64,000 bases of DNA from Skeletonema tropicum (Eukaryota; Bacillariophyta; Thalassiosirophyceae; Thalassiosirales; Thalassiosiraceae), in the NCBI GenBank assembly GCA_037178625.1, contig CM074134.1, positions 496,001 to 560,000 of the forward strand, written 5' to 3'. Made by a program: the position numbers and the translations under genes. Every line of letters begins with the position of its first letter. Within the stretch, counting starts at the first letter, position 1. Below are positions 10,062 through 22,587 of this stretch, one piece after another. Under the pieces are notes generated by a model. That model did not search any database. It was not told the origin of the DNA and saw only the letters and a program-made list of their open reading frames with translations.

Positions 10062-11358
10062 CTACGCAAACAAATCAGCAAGATACCTCTTGTAAATAGC
10101 CATAAACTTGGCAATAAATGCCTCCAAATGAAAAATCTCCTTCGACCCCAACGAAATACGATGCTCATAAAACGCCGCCCAAGTAATCACCTCCCCCTTG
10201 ATTGAATCATCCAATGAATTCAACAATTCCATCACAAGAGTTTTCAAAATTACCTGTGCGGGGATACAGTTGATTAGTAACTCATACAGCTTTTCACGAT
10301 GTGGCCATGAGTCGTTGAGGACTTTGCTCCTTGACAATATCCTTGGCAACTTGAGAAATGTACCGTTCCCAATCGGTGTGAGGCACTGTTTGACTTGCCT
10401 TTAGTACGTTGGGAGATTCATCTCGTGAAGTGACATGGCAGGATTCGAGCATGAGGATGGCACGGCGGAGGTTGCGGTTGGATTCACGTGAGATGTTTAT
10501 GGCTAGTTCGGGTGGGAGGGTTATGCTTTCTTTGCGTGCGACTACTTTGAGAACTGCGGCGATCTATGTGTGTTTTGTGTGTTGTATATGATAGATGAAA
10601 TGGAAATGGATCCATTTAGATTGGGATGGTACCATCATATTACATGCAACATGGAAAAAAATTCTACACATCATGATGTTGTAGTGTATACGTTTCACAC
10701 TGATAGTTCAACTCACCTCATCCACATTCGGGGCAGCCACACGAATACCCAAGCACCTCGACCTCACAGGATCAATCACTTTACTAGGATTATTACAGCA
10801 TAAAATCAACCGACATGACGCAGAATACTTTTCCATTGTCCGACGCAATGCCGCTTGTGCCTGTCTTGTGAGCTTATCCACCTCTACAAGCACGACAACT
10901 TTGTAGTCTGCCTTCTTCTTTTTTGTTGCAGCAGCAGCATCGTCGTCATTACTGTTATTGGTTCCAGATTTCTCCTTGTACATGCCTACAGTGGCAATAT
11001 TTTTACTACTTGCCATTTCCTTAATGACATCTTGAATGACATATCGATCATTGAGACCTGCATCCCCCGGCGCCATCTCAATGTGGTAGTTACTAGTAAT
11101 CATATTGATATCCACCGTGCGCTTCGTCGGTGTGGTAAATGTTCGCTTGTCCAACCGTAGCCGTTCTGCGCCGGGTCCAAAGACTTGACGGAGGAGGGAC
11201 ATGATGCGCGTCTTTTTTCCAGCACCAGGTGGACCGTAGAAGAGCAGGTGGGGGAGGCCGCCGGGGTCGGCGGCGAGAGACTCGAGACGCTGTGTGAGAG
11301 TTGTGTGATAGGTGAGCTGGCTCAGCCTGGATGGTCTGTGTTTATCGACCCAGAGCAT
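10062..11358 (-). CDS. RFC3: Replication factor C subunit (human RFC3 / yeast Rfc5 type)
   Basis: This is one of the small subunits of the clamp loader that places PCNA on DNA. The start at 11358 gives MLWVDKHRPS. A Walker A motif, GPPGAGKKT, lies at residues 42-50. The degenerate Walker B region reads EVDKLTRQAQAALRRTMEKY, and the RFC signature SRC follows in DPVRSRCLGIRV. A GT-AG intron (10564-10716, 153 bp, phase 0) separates 214 codons from exon 2, which begins IAAVLKVVARKESITLPPEL and ends with YEHRISLGSKEIFHLEAF. Exon 2 is 502 bases, one base too many. The conserved frame is restored by dropping one G of the GG at 10303-10304, which recovers an Arg conserved in the family (MAHREKLYELL). 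The degenerate Walker B is normal for this subunit. The frame change is either an assembly insertion or a real lesion in an essential gene. Confidence 0.93.
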
Positions 11359-11367
11359 AATTTAGTG

Positions 11368-11684
11368 TTAGGATATGATTGTGGTGTTGCTAAGGAAGCT
11401 TGCCTGTGCTTGTGCATCGATGTCATTGTCGAAGATATTGCTGAGGATTTGATTTTTGAGATTTGGACACGTGTCTTCGTGTGGTACCGGATAGAGACGA
11501 CGAAACATCAAGATTGGGTATAATTGTACTAATTCCTCAGTTAAGATTGAAGATGCTTTCTCAGAAAAATTTTGCTCCCGGGAAGCCGTTCGCACAATTT
11601 TTGGAACAGGAGCATCACCAAAAATTACTGTGATAGAGAAGTGTTGTGCGCAATCACATTATTTGAGATAGCCCCGACCAAAAG
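11368..11684 (-). other. Open frame upstream of the RFC gene, unsupported
   Basis: A minus-strand frame with no clear start reads RTASREQNFSEKASSILTEE and ends just before the RFC start. I recognise no family, and it may be chance or a 5' exon of something lost. A GTACTAATTCCT motif of the dispersed palindrome type lies at 11526-11537. Confidence 0.2.
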
Positions 11685-11733
11685 GCACTTCATCAGAGTA
11701 TCATACACGATCACAATAATACCCATGTCGGTG

Positions 11734-11742
11734 TATATATAA
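11734..11742 (+). promoter_or_regulatory. TATA-like box
   Basis: TATATATAA ends 54 bases before the ATG at 11796, a suitable distance for a core promoter with a short 5' leader. It is the only clear TATA-like element in this interval. Function is inferred from sequence and position only. Confidence 0.45.
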
Positions 11743-11795
11743 GAGCATTTAAGCCCATCTGATCTGAGTTACTTCGCAAAGCTAGTAGTATCAAA

Positions 11796-13319
11796 ATGGG
11801 CAGATTGGCCATGTCTTCTAACTGCCCAGGCAGGTCAAGAGTTCCTGGAGGTAAACCACCTGTAAATCGAAAACAGCTCAAAGCTGCTCTCGTAGCGGCT
11901 CGGGAAAATGATGTGAGTCAAAAGGATTTACAAGATTTATGGGCTAGAAAAGTGATGAGAGAAGAGATGCAGAGGAGGTTGATTGAAGCTGGTCGGCAGA
12001 ATGGAATACCTGTCCGTGGAGGAGGGAGGGACGAGTTTAGAGAAGAAAGAGACGACTATTCCCAAGATGTATGGAGTACATACAGCAGCCAAGGCTCTGA
12101 CGATGATAGTGCGTACTCAGAGGAGGAGCTTACACTGATCGAGGAGATTTTCGATGAAATATGTGATGCTTTTGAAGCTATTTTTGGAGATATCGCTTCA
12201 GTCTTTGAACCACCTGAACCCAAAAAGAAGAAAAAGAAGAAGAAGAAAAGTGAACAAAACCGATATGCTTCATCAGGAATGAGTGTAAGTTCGCAATCTA
12301 CAAGGAGTACAGTTACTTCATCAGGAAGGAGTAATGTGAGCTCTTATTCGGCAAGGAGTACAGGCACGTCACCGGGAAAGAGCATGAGGGGCGTACCGTC
12401 AGCAAAGAGTAAAAGTAGTGTTCCTCCACAACAAAAGAAAAAAAGTGTTCCACAACAAAAGAAAAAGAGTTCTTTCCAGCTTCAAAGTGCATCGCAACCA
12501 TTTCGAAGTGCACCACATGCAAAGAGTGTACATGCTCCATATGCCTTTGTAAAGAGTCCAAGCACGTCATCAGTAAGGAGTGCTGCAAGTTCAAGAAGTT
12601 CAGGGAGTAGGAGGAGTGGAAGGAGTGGAAGGAGTGCAAGGAGCAGGAGTCGATCACCAGCAAGGCATAGAAGCAAGTCACCGACAAGACGTAGAAGTCG
12701 TTCAGCATCAACAACAAGAAGTAATAGAAGTTCATCATCAAGAAGTAGAAGACGTTCGTCGAGGGCTAAGTCTGACGGCTCTATAAGAGCAAAGCTCGAC
12801 ATATCATCGAATTCCAAACTTGTTGCACAGCGCAGAGCAAGACGACAGATAGAGAAAGAACGGAAACTTAAATTGGACAAGCTCCTTATGAAACTTGCAA
12901 AAGCAGAAAAGAAAATGAATAAAAATGAAAATGAAGTGATGGAGACTAGAAGGAGGATAAGGGCCGCAGCTGCTTCGGTAAATATGCAAAATATTCTTGA
13001 TGAATACGATGCGGAGAAACAAGAGAAAGAAGACGATTATGACGTGATAGGAGAAAGGATAAGAGATGCGTTCAGTGATCTTGGCTCCGTTTCCTCTGTC
13101 GCAAGAGATGTACTGGAGTCTCGTCGCCGCCGCGACTACCGAGACAGACGCGATGATGAATTTTCATTGAAAGCTGTTACCTTTGCTGCAAAAGAAAAAC
13201 TAGGAATGAAACCTCGTCGCCGAGAATATTACGACTACTACGACGACGATGATGATGAATACTATGACGATGATGAATATTACGATGATGAGGATGATGA
13301 CTACTATGATGATTACTGA
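11796..13319 (+). CDS. Hypothetical Ser/Arg-rich protein with Asp/Tyr-rich tail
   Basis: An uninterrupted 507-residue frame starts with MGRLAMSSNCPGRSRVPGGK; no signal peptide is evident. An N-terminal helical segment (about 25-60) is followed by an acidic stretch and KKKKKKKKK near residue 145. About 200 residues of Ser/Lys/Arg-rich sequence follow, with many SR and RS pairs (GSRRSGRSGRSARSRSRS). Next is a charged coiled-coil-like segment (about 350-385). The tail, from about residue 470, consists almost only of Asp, Glu and Tyr. SR-rich stretches occur in RNA-binding splicing factors, and Ser/Lys-rich acidic proteins occur among silica-associated proteins. Neither assignment is supported by a domain here, and the lack of a signal peptide argues against the second. 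Confidence 0.7.
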   Translation: MGRLAMSSNCPGRSRVPGGKPPVNRKQLKAALVAARENDVSQKDLQDLWARKVMREEMQRRLIEAGRQNGIPVRGGGRDEFREERDDYSQDVWSTYSSQGSDDDSAYSEEELTLIEEIFDEICDAFEAIFGDIASVFEPPEPKKKKKKKKKSEQNRYASSGMSVSSQSTRSTVTSSGRSNVSSYSARSTGTSPGKSMRGVPSAKSKSSVPPQQKKKSVPQQKKKSSFQLQSASQPFRSAPHAKSVHAPYAFVKSPSTSSVRSAASSRSSGSRRSGRSGRSARSRSRSPARHRSKSPTRRRSRSASTTRSNRSSSSRSRRRSSRAKSDGSIRAKLDISSNSKLVAQRRARRQIEKERKLKLDKLLMKLAKAEKKMNKNENEVMETRRRIRAAAASVNMQNILDEYDAEKQEKEDDYDVIGERIRDAFSDLGSVSSVARDVLESRRRRDYRDRRDDEFSLKAVTFAAKEKLGMKPRRREYYDYYDDDDDEYYDDDEYYDDEDDDYYDDY

Positions 13320-13657
13320 TTTCATTCGCTGACCTAGCTGAAGAACCAGGAAGTTTTCTGCTAAACTTATAGCTAACAATAGGCATAGGAAAAAGATACT
13401 CAGCAAATAACGAGTATTCATGAGTACAGAGAGACTTGCGGATATAGTAGCGACTTCTGATGACAAAATGTAATCGATAGTAAAAGCTTCCACTTCTATG
13501 CAAATTCTTTGTGTTAAGACAATTCATATGTTCGTAGGAAACTAATGAGGAATATATCTTGCCGAGCTCTGACAGCCAGCATTCGCACAAATAAATTTAC
13601 TAAAACGTCTGAGCAGAGCTAATATGCTTCTATGCTATCGACGCAAAGTAAGATGGA

Positions 13658-13925
13658 CCACTAAAAGCGGCTCATGGCTCTAATGGCAACGTTTGATACG
13701 ATGTGGGGCTTGACTGGGGCGCTGCTTGCTAGCTGCCTTCTTTGCCGTGTATGTTCATCTACGAGGCTTAGGACAACTTCTATGGCTGCAATTCGTCTGG
13801 GCAGTGCTCACATTCTTCTCTGCTCTTATAGCCAAGTATTTTTGGCCACTAAAAGCGGCCCATGACTCTAATGGCAACGTTTGATACCACATGGGGCTTG
13901 ACTGTGCGCTGTCTGCTTGCCAAAT
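13658..13925. repeat. Direct repeat pair, about 75 bp, spaced 188 bp
   Basis: CCACTAAAAGCGGCTCATGG at 13658 is repeated with few changes at 13846. The match continues through CTCTAATGGCAACGTTTGAT and TGGGGCTTGACT in both. The frame between them (13674-13865) has no recognisable product. The rest of 13320-14133 shows no gene. Confidence 0.75.
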
Positions 13926-14133
13926 TGGACCTCATCAGGTCATCTACGATCCTATCGTTCATGTGCCATCAGCGTCAAGCTACACTTTATTGGCGGAGAT
14001 AATACGATATTTTGCAAGGTACATTTAATTTATCGTGGATCCGAATTGATCATATGAATTAACATGACCAGCTGTTTCTAGAGGTTTCAATAACTATGTG
14101 CGATGTTTATATAATAATTATTGTTTCATCTTC

Positions 14134-17100
14134 TTACGAAATGGTGGAGATATATCGACGAGCTGCTAGCACATCTAAGTGATCTTCATCAAGTACATCG
14201 CTTCTAATTCTGTAACACTCCTCGAAACACGCCAACGCCTTCTTTCTGTTGCCATATGAGTCGTAGATTTGCGCAATCTGAAATAGATCTGTTGCCACAT
14301 TTAAGCTTTTATCTCCTTCCTTCGCGCGATGTATTTTAAGAGCCTCACCAAAACATTTTAGTGCTGTCTCGGACTCACCTACACTCTTTTCAAGAACGCC
14401 AATATTGTACTTGCACATGGCAACATCTAACGAATCAAAACCAACAGCCTCCTCATACGAGTTCAGAGCTTCCTCGTAGAACTCAAGAGCTTGCTCTCGC
14501 TTTTCCCATTGATTCATAATATCGCCAATATTAAGAAGAGAATGAGCAATGTCGACCAGCTTCACTTCACCGATAAGTTCCTTTTGCATTTTGAGTGATT
14601 CAGTGCAGAGTTCAACAGCCTTTCCAAATTGTTTTCTTCGTGCGTAATTTCTTCCTACGAAGCTCAACGCCTGGCTAACGTATACGCCAAAGTCATCGTC
14701 AATTGACCGAAAGATTTTAATGGATCTAGTAAAGCACGCGGCTGATTTCTCGTAATTGTCAAGATGGTCGTAGGTCTTGCCTAAGCGGTACAGAGTTTTC
14801 GCAACTTCTACAGATTCTCTCCCATTGTAGTCGCTATAAACTTTGAGTGCTTTCTTCAGAGATTGCAGTGAGGCTTCGTGATTGCCGTTCTCGTCTAGTA
14901 AATTTGCAAGTTTGGTGTAAGTGCCCGCAACCTTCACAGCGTCGATGTCAGGAATCTTTTGATACATGGAGATTGCTTGATCATACAAAGAGATCGCATC
15001 TTCTGAACCGCCGCTTACATTCTCCATAGCGAGGCCCAACTCTACCAAAGTATTGGCTACCTGTGCACTAGTCCCCCCAAACAACTTTGTCCTCATTTCT
15101 AGTGCCTTGTTGAGAGAAGCAATGCATTCTTTGGGTTGATCGAGATTGCGTTGAGTTCTACCAAGTAACTCATACACAGAAGCGATATGTTCACTCACGT
15201 CGTCGTCGTTACAATACTTGCTGAGATGATTTTCCAATCGGCTCAACGCCTCTTCATTCTCAGAAGTTTGCAAAAGAATCCTTGCAATTTCTAGATCCGA
15301 GGCAGAACAATTTTTACTTCCTTCATCGCAATTACCTTCGAATATTTCCAATGCCTTCAAATGAAAGTCCATGGCATTTTCATACTCTTCTTCTTTCTGA
15401 TAAACTAGACCAATGCAATGACAGGTATTTGCGATCTCAGTAGAATCATCCCCAAGCTCCATCTTCTGAATTTTCAGGCATTTCACATAATTATCGAGCG
15501 CCTTGTCATATCGCTCTTTTTCAAAGTAACAATCTGCGATGCCTTTGTACACCGACATTAACAAGCTATCCACGTCTTCTTCCGAATTGGAGCAATAACG
15601 GAGGGATTCTTCATATGACCGTAGAGATTTATTCAGGTTCTCTCTACGCCAATGCACGCTTCCTATTTTGAACAGACAGTTTGCAATAGCTAGGTCTTCG
15701 TCGTCTTGAAAACTCTGATAAAGCTCCAACGATTCCTCAAAATACTGCAGTGCCTCATCTTCTTTGTTCCATTGATATAGAATATTGCCAATGTTAAAAA
15801 GAGAGTCTGCTACCTCATATTCGCTGCCCTCGTTCATTTTCCTTATTTCCAGAGCCTGTTTGCACATATCAACAGCTTCTTTGAATTCCGCTTTCCTTGC
15901 ATGAATTATTCCAATGTTCGACAGCGCTAGAGATACATTTAATTCCTCACCAGCTGAAATTTTCCTGAAAATTTCCAATGCCTTATTAAAGGCAGCCATG
16001 GCATCATCATTTTTGTTTTGAGTGTCATAAAGAGTACCACGCAATAACATTGCTTTCCCAACCTCAACGGATCCATCCCCGAGACTATTTTTGTAAATCT
16101 CCAAGGCTTCATCAATTGCAGCGCCTGCCTCGTCATACTCGGAATTATCAATAAGCATGGTCGCTTTTTGGACCAAAGCGTCAGCGACGCGTGTGTGAGC
16201 CGCTTCACCATTTTCAGTATAAATGCGAATCATCTCGTTGAAGCACTGGATCGACTTATCAGAGACATCGCTGCTACCTTGGTCACACATCAAGACACCG
16301 ACTTCGAACATGACATCACCAACGCGAAGATCTGTCGGGCTACAAAATTCACTCAGAATTCTAATAGATTCACGATAAGCGCCAAACGCATTCTCATAAT
16401 CATTCAACTTTGTGAATGCTTTCCCCAACTTCAAACACAACGATGCAATCACTTCCTCATGATCACTGAATGCGCCGTGGCAAACTTCGATGCATTCCTG
16501 GAAAGCTGTTGCTGAGGCTTCATACTCATCCATCTCATTCAGACAGTCTCCTTTCATTTCCATAGCTTGAATAATTTGCTCAGCGTCAGTTTCTTGCACT
16601 TCGTACACTCTTAGTGCTTCGTCAAGACAATTCAATGCTTGGTCGTGCTTATTCATTGCAAGGTGGATTTCAGCAAGCTTGAACACAGAGTCTCCATAGT
16701 CGAGCGAGTCGTTGCCTAATTCCAATTTCCGAATACGCAGTGCTTTGACAAGCGATTCAATCGCTTTGTCAAACATTTGTCGCTTCCCATACGCTTTTCC
16801 TAACATGTTGTAGACAGACGCACACTCAAGACTATTCCTTCCAAACATTGACTCTTTTAGCTTCTTTGCGTCAACAAGCGCATCGATTGCGTTTTCGAAC
16901 TCGTCTCTTGCTATATATGTGACTCCGAGTAAATACTGACAGGTGCCCAAATCAATGTCCTCGCGGTCATCGACAGAGCCTTCGATCAGAATGACTTGCT
17001 CAAGAGAAACAAGAGACGAGTCGAATCTCTCCCCATCAACGTGCACCTCGGCTATCTTTAGCAGAATATTTGCGACGCGAGCATCTTTTAAGCCTTTGCT

Positions 17101-20100
17101 CGATTTCTGGAGTCGCAACGCTTCTTCAAGCAAAGGCAAAGCGCCTTGAAGCTCTCCATCATCGCACAACAAAGTCCCATACTCGTACAATATCGAAGCC
17201 AGGTCAGTGTCATCCAATGACATGACTTGGCGGCGTACCTTTAGTGCTTCTTCGTAACATTCCCTCGCAGCTGCATGATCATCAGGAAAACCTGTTTTAG
17301 CGCTTTCTGACGCTTTCATCCTGGCCAAAGTATGGTAAACCTTAGCAGCACCAGCTTTATTTCGATGCATCTTGAAAAAGCGAAGTGCCTCTGCGAGATG
17401 AGTGATAGCTTTATCAGTGTCGCTTGCTTTCTCGTAAGCGAGGCCCAGCGCATAGCTCACATCAGCAACATATTCATTTTCTGGACCAAACACATTCTTC
17501 TTGATATTTAAGCACTCTTGGAGTTTTTCAACAGCCATGTCGGGATCATTGCTATTGACAAAAATGTTTCCCATCTGAAGCAGCGAGTCAGCTAATAGCT
17601 CCTCATTGAGTGGGGAAGTCGACTCAACCATTTTGATGTGTTCTTCGAAGTAGTCGAGTGCATTTTCATAGTCCCCTGATAGTGAATAAGATTGTGCAGT
17701 CTTATACAATAATGGAAGGACTGCTGATTTTCCTTTCTCGTGACTACCGACAGTCTGGTCATCAATATCGCAATTGCTGTCCACATGATCGCTTGCTCTG
17801 CAGATCTCCAATGCATCAAGAAAATGCTTTGTTGCATCTTCATAATTTTTCAATTGACTCATTTCAATATCTCCCATTCTTTGTAAAACATCGGCGTCAC
17901 ATCTGTTGTCTTCCATACCGTCAGTTGTTACCAAACAATCATTGTAACTATCTATCGCCAATGAGAAATGAGAACATGCTGCCGCGCAGCTGGCCATGTC
18001 TAACGATACTCTGTAAAGAGCGTTTTTGTCACTGTTTGATTTGTTAATGCGAACAGACTCTTTGAAGAATATTAATGCCTTTTCGCGTTCTTTCAATTGA
18101 TCGTGTACCATTCCGAGATGGTGGTATGTATCTGCAACATTTCCGCTATCGTTAGATAGTTGCCTCCTTAATGCCAACGACTGAAAGAGGAACTTAAATT
18201 AGTAAGCCGGAAAAGTACAGACATCGACGCACATCTATCGTTTCTTACCTCTTCAAAGTATTTTATAGCTTCTCTGTGCAAACTATTCGTCAAGCACACT
18301 CGTCCTAAGCAAAAAAGTATCTCAGCAGTCCTCTCATCATCCTCTTCTACATTGATCCTATGAAGACGGAGCGATTCCTTGTAAAAGTCTAAAGTCAATT
18401 CTGACTTCAAAACTTCTAGAACTTTACTCAGCCGAAAGACACAATCAGATGTAATTGTGTCATTGCGGCTAACCTTTTCATAGATACTATAAGCTGACGA
18501 ATAGTACTTCTTCGCCTCGTCAAAATCTTCTCTTGATGCATACAACATGCCTAGAGCGTCCGTAATTGTAGCCAACCTGTGGTTCTCTTCGTTGCTGCAT
18601 TGTTTTGTGTAATCAAGCGCTTTGCTGAGGTGTTTGATTGCTTCTGCGACATCATCCACAAGTTTGAATAACATTCCGGCCTCGAAATGAGCGTCTGCAA
18701 GTAGTCTCAATGTGCTACGGTCTTCCTCAATTAGCTTCGAACGGATCACGCCAATTTCTTGAACGAAACACTTCAAGGACATGTCATAGAGATTGACTTC
18801 TTCATGTTGATACATCTTTCCAATCGCATGAAGTAATAGGATAACAACATGATAATCTGCTGATGCCTTCTCTTTCTTTAATATCTGCAGAGCCGAAAGG
18901 TAATTCTCCAGCGCAGTATTGGGGTCATTCAGCTTCTCGTGGTGACGACCAAGCCAACAAAATGATGTTGCAACGTTTTGACTGTCTTCTCCAAACAATT
19001 TTGTCTGAATACGCAGGCATTCTTCAAACAATAACTTCGAGTGTGAGTAATCACCCAAGTAGTAATACGCCACACCAAGACAATATGTGGCCGAGGCAAT
19101 CGGTATAGAGTCGACACCAGATACTTTCTTCCATATCTGAAGTGCAACTTCAAACGTCGCTTTTGCTCTATTGAATTCGCGCTTGTACAAATGAGTTACA
19201 CCTTTTTTCTGAAGTAAGTCTGCAACTTCAAACCCATCATTATTAGGTGTCCCTGCCCTCCTTACCCGCACCGCACTATCGTTAAAGTAGAACAAAACCA
19301 ATGATTAGACTGCACCAGAAGTACAATTCGCAGCAAACTCACATACACCGCTTGACTTACCCTTGAAAACTCCCCGTGGCATTATCCCAATCATGAAGCG
19401 CTTGGTACAAGTCACCCATTCGTGTTAGGATGTCACATACGTTGGCGTGATCGCTCCCCACAATCAACTTGGTCAGTGGCAGAGCTTCTTCATAAGCTTG
19501 AATAAGCTTTTCATACTGGGCTTTCAGATCTGGTGAAATTGATATTGGGTTGAATACGTAGAGCAAAGTGTCTTCTTTTTCATGGAGAGAGGAATCAGCT
19601 TCCTTAATCAATGTTTCCATGAGATCAATTGATTCTTTAAAGAACCCAAGAGCTTCCGAATGCTTCTCCATTGCAGTTGCAACATTGCCCATACAAAATA
19701 AAGTATCAGCAACTTCTGGACTCTTGTCTCCCAGCACAAGCTTTCTTATCCTCAAAGCTTCCCGATATGCTACTAAACTCAGCTCAAATTTTTCGAGATC
19801 ATCGAGCAGGACTGCGGTATTGAACAGTGTGTTGGCGACATCGATGTCATCATTCCCAAGAGTGGCCTGCTTGATGCGCAAAGCAAATTTGAAGTAATCC
19901 AATGCATCGGAAGGATCTCCGTGTTTTCGCAGCAGGTTACCCATCCATTGCTTTCACAAAAAGAAAAATACATTGAACACGTTAGTGCGTTGACAAAAGT
20001 ATCTGCTTACAGCTTGCAGATGGAAACTCACCATAGTATCTGCACACGAAACATGCTCTTCCCCATAATGAAGCTCCCTAATACGAAGTGCCTCCTCTAA

Positions 20101-22440
20101 ACACTCCATCGCTTCATCAGATCGATCTTCCTCGCACAATAATGCCCCCTTGTTATGGAATGTGTCTGCAACACGGAGATCGTTATCACCGAGACAATTC
20201 AGCCGAATATCTAGCGCCTGATCGTAACATTCCAAAGCATCTTCACCTTTTCCCACATTGTCCAATGAGAAACCCATGCAATGCAACGTCTCTGCGGCAC
20301 TCACGGATTTCAAAATATTACCGTTCACAGCAATCCTTTTCAACCTCAAAGCCTCTTCGTAATACTCCATTTCTTCGTCGTAAAAACCATAACCACCTAA
20401 CGACGCACCCATTAAGTGCACGGCGTCGCCCAGATCGGCCATTTTGGGCATCATTGCCTTTCCTAACTTGATACTTCCGTCCTCGCCTTTATACGGCTTC
20501 GTGAGCTCTTCTGCTTCATGAAGGCAATACTTCTTCAGCTGAAGATAAGCACTCAATAGGGCCGCTTGCTCGTCAATAGGTTCAGCATCTGCACTACCAC
20601 CTTTTGATACACGTTTCTCAATCAAGGTAAGAATCTCATCCACGTCTCCTACATGAGCTTTGGCAGCTCCCGATGCTCCCAAACCACGCATTCTACGTCG
20701 GACAAATGTTTTGTCTTTCAACAGGTCAAACGCATCTTGCATATTATTTGCACGCATCGTATTCAATGGGAGCATTCTCAAAGTGTATTGATTGTAGCCA
20801 ATTTGATTGGACGCATTCATGACAGCCTCATTCCATCGCTGCTCATGTCCTTCTACGTATGATCTAAGAGAGCCATCCTGGTTTCCCCACGCCAAGTACT
20901 CCCCATATTGTTGATGTATTTCATCATGAACTGAGAGACACTCAATTGATCGATTTGAGGAGTAACCCGCTAATCGATTGGACAGTGATGGCTGCACAAC
21001 ATCATCATCTCTATCTCGCTCAAGTGACTTTAGTTCCAATAGCCCCAAAAGGACCAGAGTGCTACGGATATACGACAGGTTGTCATGTGTAAAGTCATTT
21101 TCAGTTCCATGAGACTGTTGCAAAACTTTGTTCCAGAGCGCAAACGCAACTGACAAAGGGACGCTTGGTCGAGCTGCTGATTTTTTTCTAGACTCAAATT
21201 CATGATCAACACCGTTGCCATTTGCTCGATGTGCATCACTGTTTGTTGTTGACTTGATATGGTTCCCGTTCTCCAACTGCTCTACGTCGTCACAATTTGA
21301 TTCTCCCAATGCATCTGCACTATTTGTTTCCGAATAAACTGGATTCGCAAAAACTGGTTCAGTTAAACTGAACACAGCTACAAATGCAACAAAGCACAAC
21401 TTGACATCTTGATACGCAATCTTAATCTTTTTTCCAAACCTGCTGCTGCTCCCACCACCTTCCCCCAACTCTTCAAAGTTCTTTTCCAAAATATCAAATA
21501 TAGACTGATGGGGATGTGCATTCTTCTTTTTGGCAACCTCCTGCGATGCCGATTTGAATGCTGCCGAGACTGGTTGCACTCGTGACACACTTGTGCGAGT
21601 GGTGGCAATTGTCTTGGAGTCGTCTGCGTTATTATTGTAATCGTTGTATTCATCGAATCCTTCGACAATTTCGGCTGCTTTATGTGTTCTGGATATTGAG
21701 TCGATGGTAATATCATCATCACGATGGTTTAGTGTAGTTTCATCATCATCCTCGTTGATTGTTTCAGATAGGAATTCTCGTGCTTTGGGGAAGGAATCAT
21801 CGATGACATCATCCTCTTTGTCCACATCTTTTGCTGTTGTTTCGTCTTTTTTCTCTTCGTCTATTTTTACCACTTCTGAAGTAAGGTCATCTCTTGTTAC
21901 TCCCTCTGCTGTTGGGATCATTGCTGATACTACTAGCTCTTCCTTTTTCTCTGCAAATTGAGCATTATCTACCTCCCCAGTCAATGATGAATCATCCTTT
22001 TGGTTCTCATCAGCTGTGGAAGGCTGAATGATTTCATCCAAATTATGGCAGGGTTTGTCATCTACCACCACGGCTTCATCTTCTAAACTTTGCGATTTTA
22101 TATTCCCGTCCTGTTCCGTAATAATATCATGCTGTCTTTCAGAGTCATTATCGCATTCACATTGTGGTGGTGATTTATTGTCATTATTGTGATCACTGAA
22201 ATCTTGATTAGCAGCATCCGCGTCAACATCACCTGCCCCATCGCTGACGCCACCACCATTGTTTTGACTCGTTGCAGAGCCACCGCTGTGTTCGCCGACA
22301 GCAACACAATCAGCAACATGTTCTTCTTCTTCTTCATTACTCGAGTCATCGTCAGCAGAGTGTATGGAATCTTCGGGATCAACCGCACTGTGATTGTCGC
22401 CACCGCCACCACCGCTGAGCCACGCAAACAATCGGCTCAT
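14134..22440 (-). CDS. Giant kinesin-light-chain-like TPR protein, 4 exons, 2,690 residues
   Basis: Four exons join with consistent phases: 22440-20032, 19950-19361, 19275-18249 and 18180-14134. The GT-AG introns are 81, 85 and 68 bp. Joins read CADTM/QWMGNLL, SFQ/G/AVRVRRAG and YFEE/SLALRRQ. Residues 1-330 are acidic and low in complexity. A short hydrophobic stretch (about 347-365, LCFVAFVAVFSLTEPVF) could be a membrane anchor. From about residue 665 to the end the protein is a continuous array of roughly 45 tandem repeats with a 42-residue period, each like A-x-x-Y-x-x-A-L-x-I. This is the kinesin-light-chain/nephrocystin-3 type of tetratricopeptide repeat, a protein-binding superhelix. 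No ATPase, protease or kinase domain is visible. It probably acts as a scaffold; partners are unknown. The 8.1 kb coding sequence has no frame break. Confidence 0.93.
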
Positions 22441-22587
22441 ATTTGAATTGATTTACAAAAGAATATGTGCACTTGAGAGTCACTACCAACCATCGGGGTC
22501 GAGAATAGAAGATTGTAAGCTATTGTAAGTATTGTAGGGGTAGAGGTAGAGGTAGTCGGTCGAAGAGGCTCTCTATAGCCTCTAGAG

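Noticed and set aside
10295..10310. Programmed frameshift in the RFC gene exactly at its TGA
   Set aside because: Shifting at the stop loses a family-conserved Arg that is recovered if one base of GG at 10303-10304 is extra.
12313..12880. Long minus-strand frames inside the 507-residue gene
   Set aside because: They mirror the Ser/Arg-rich codons of the plus strand and have no domain.
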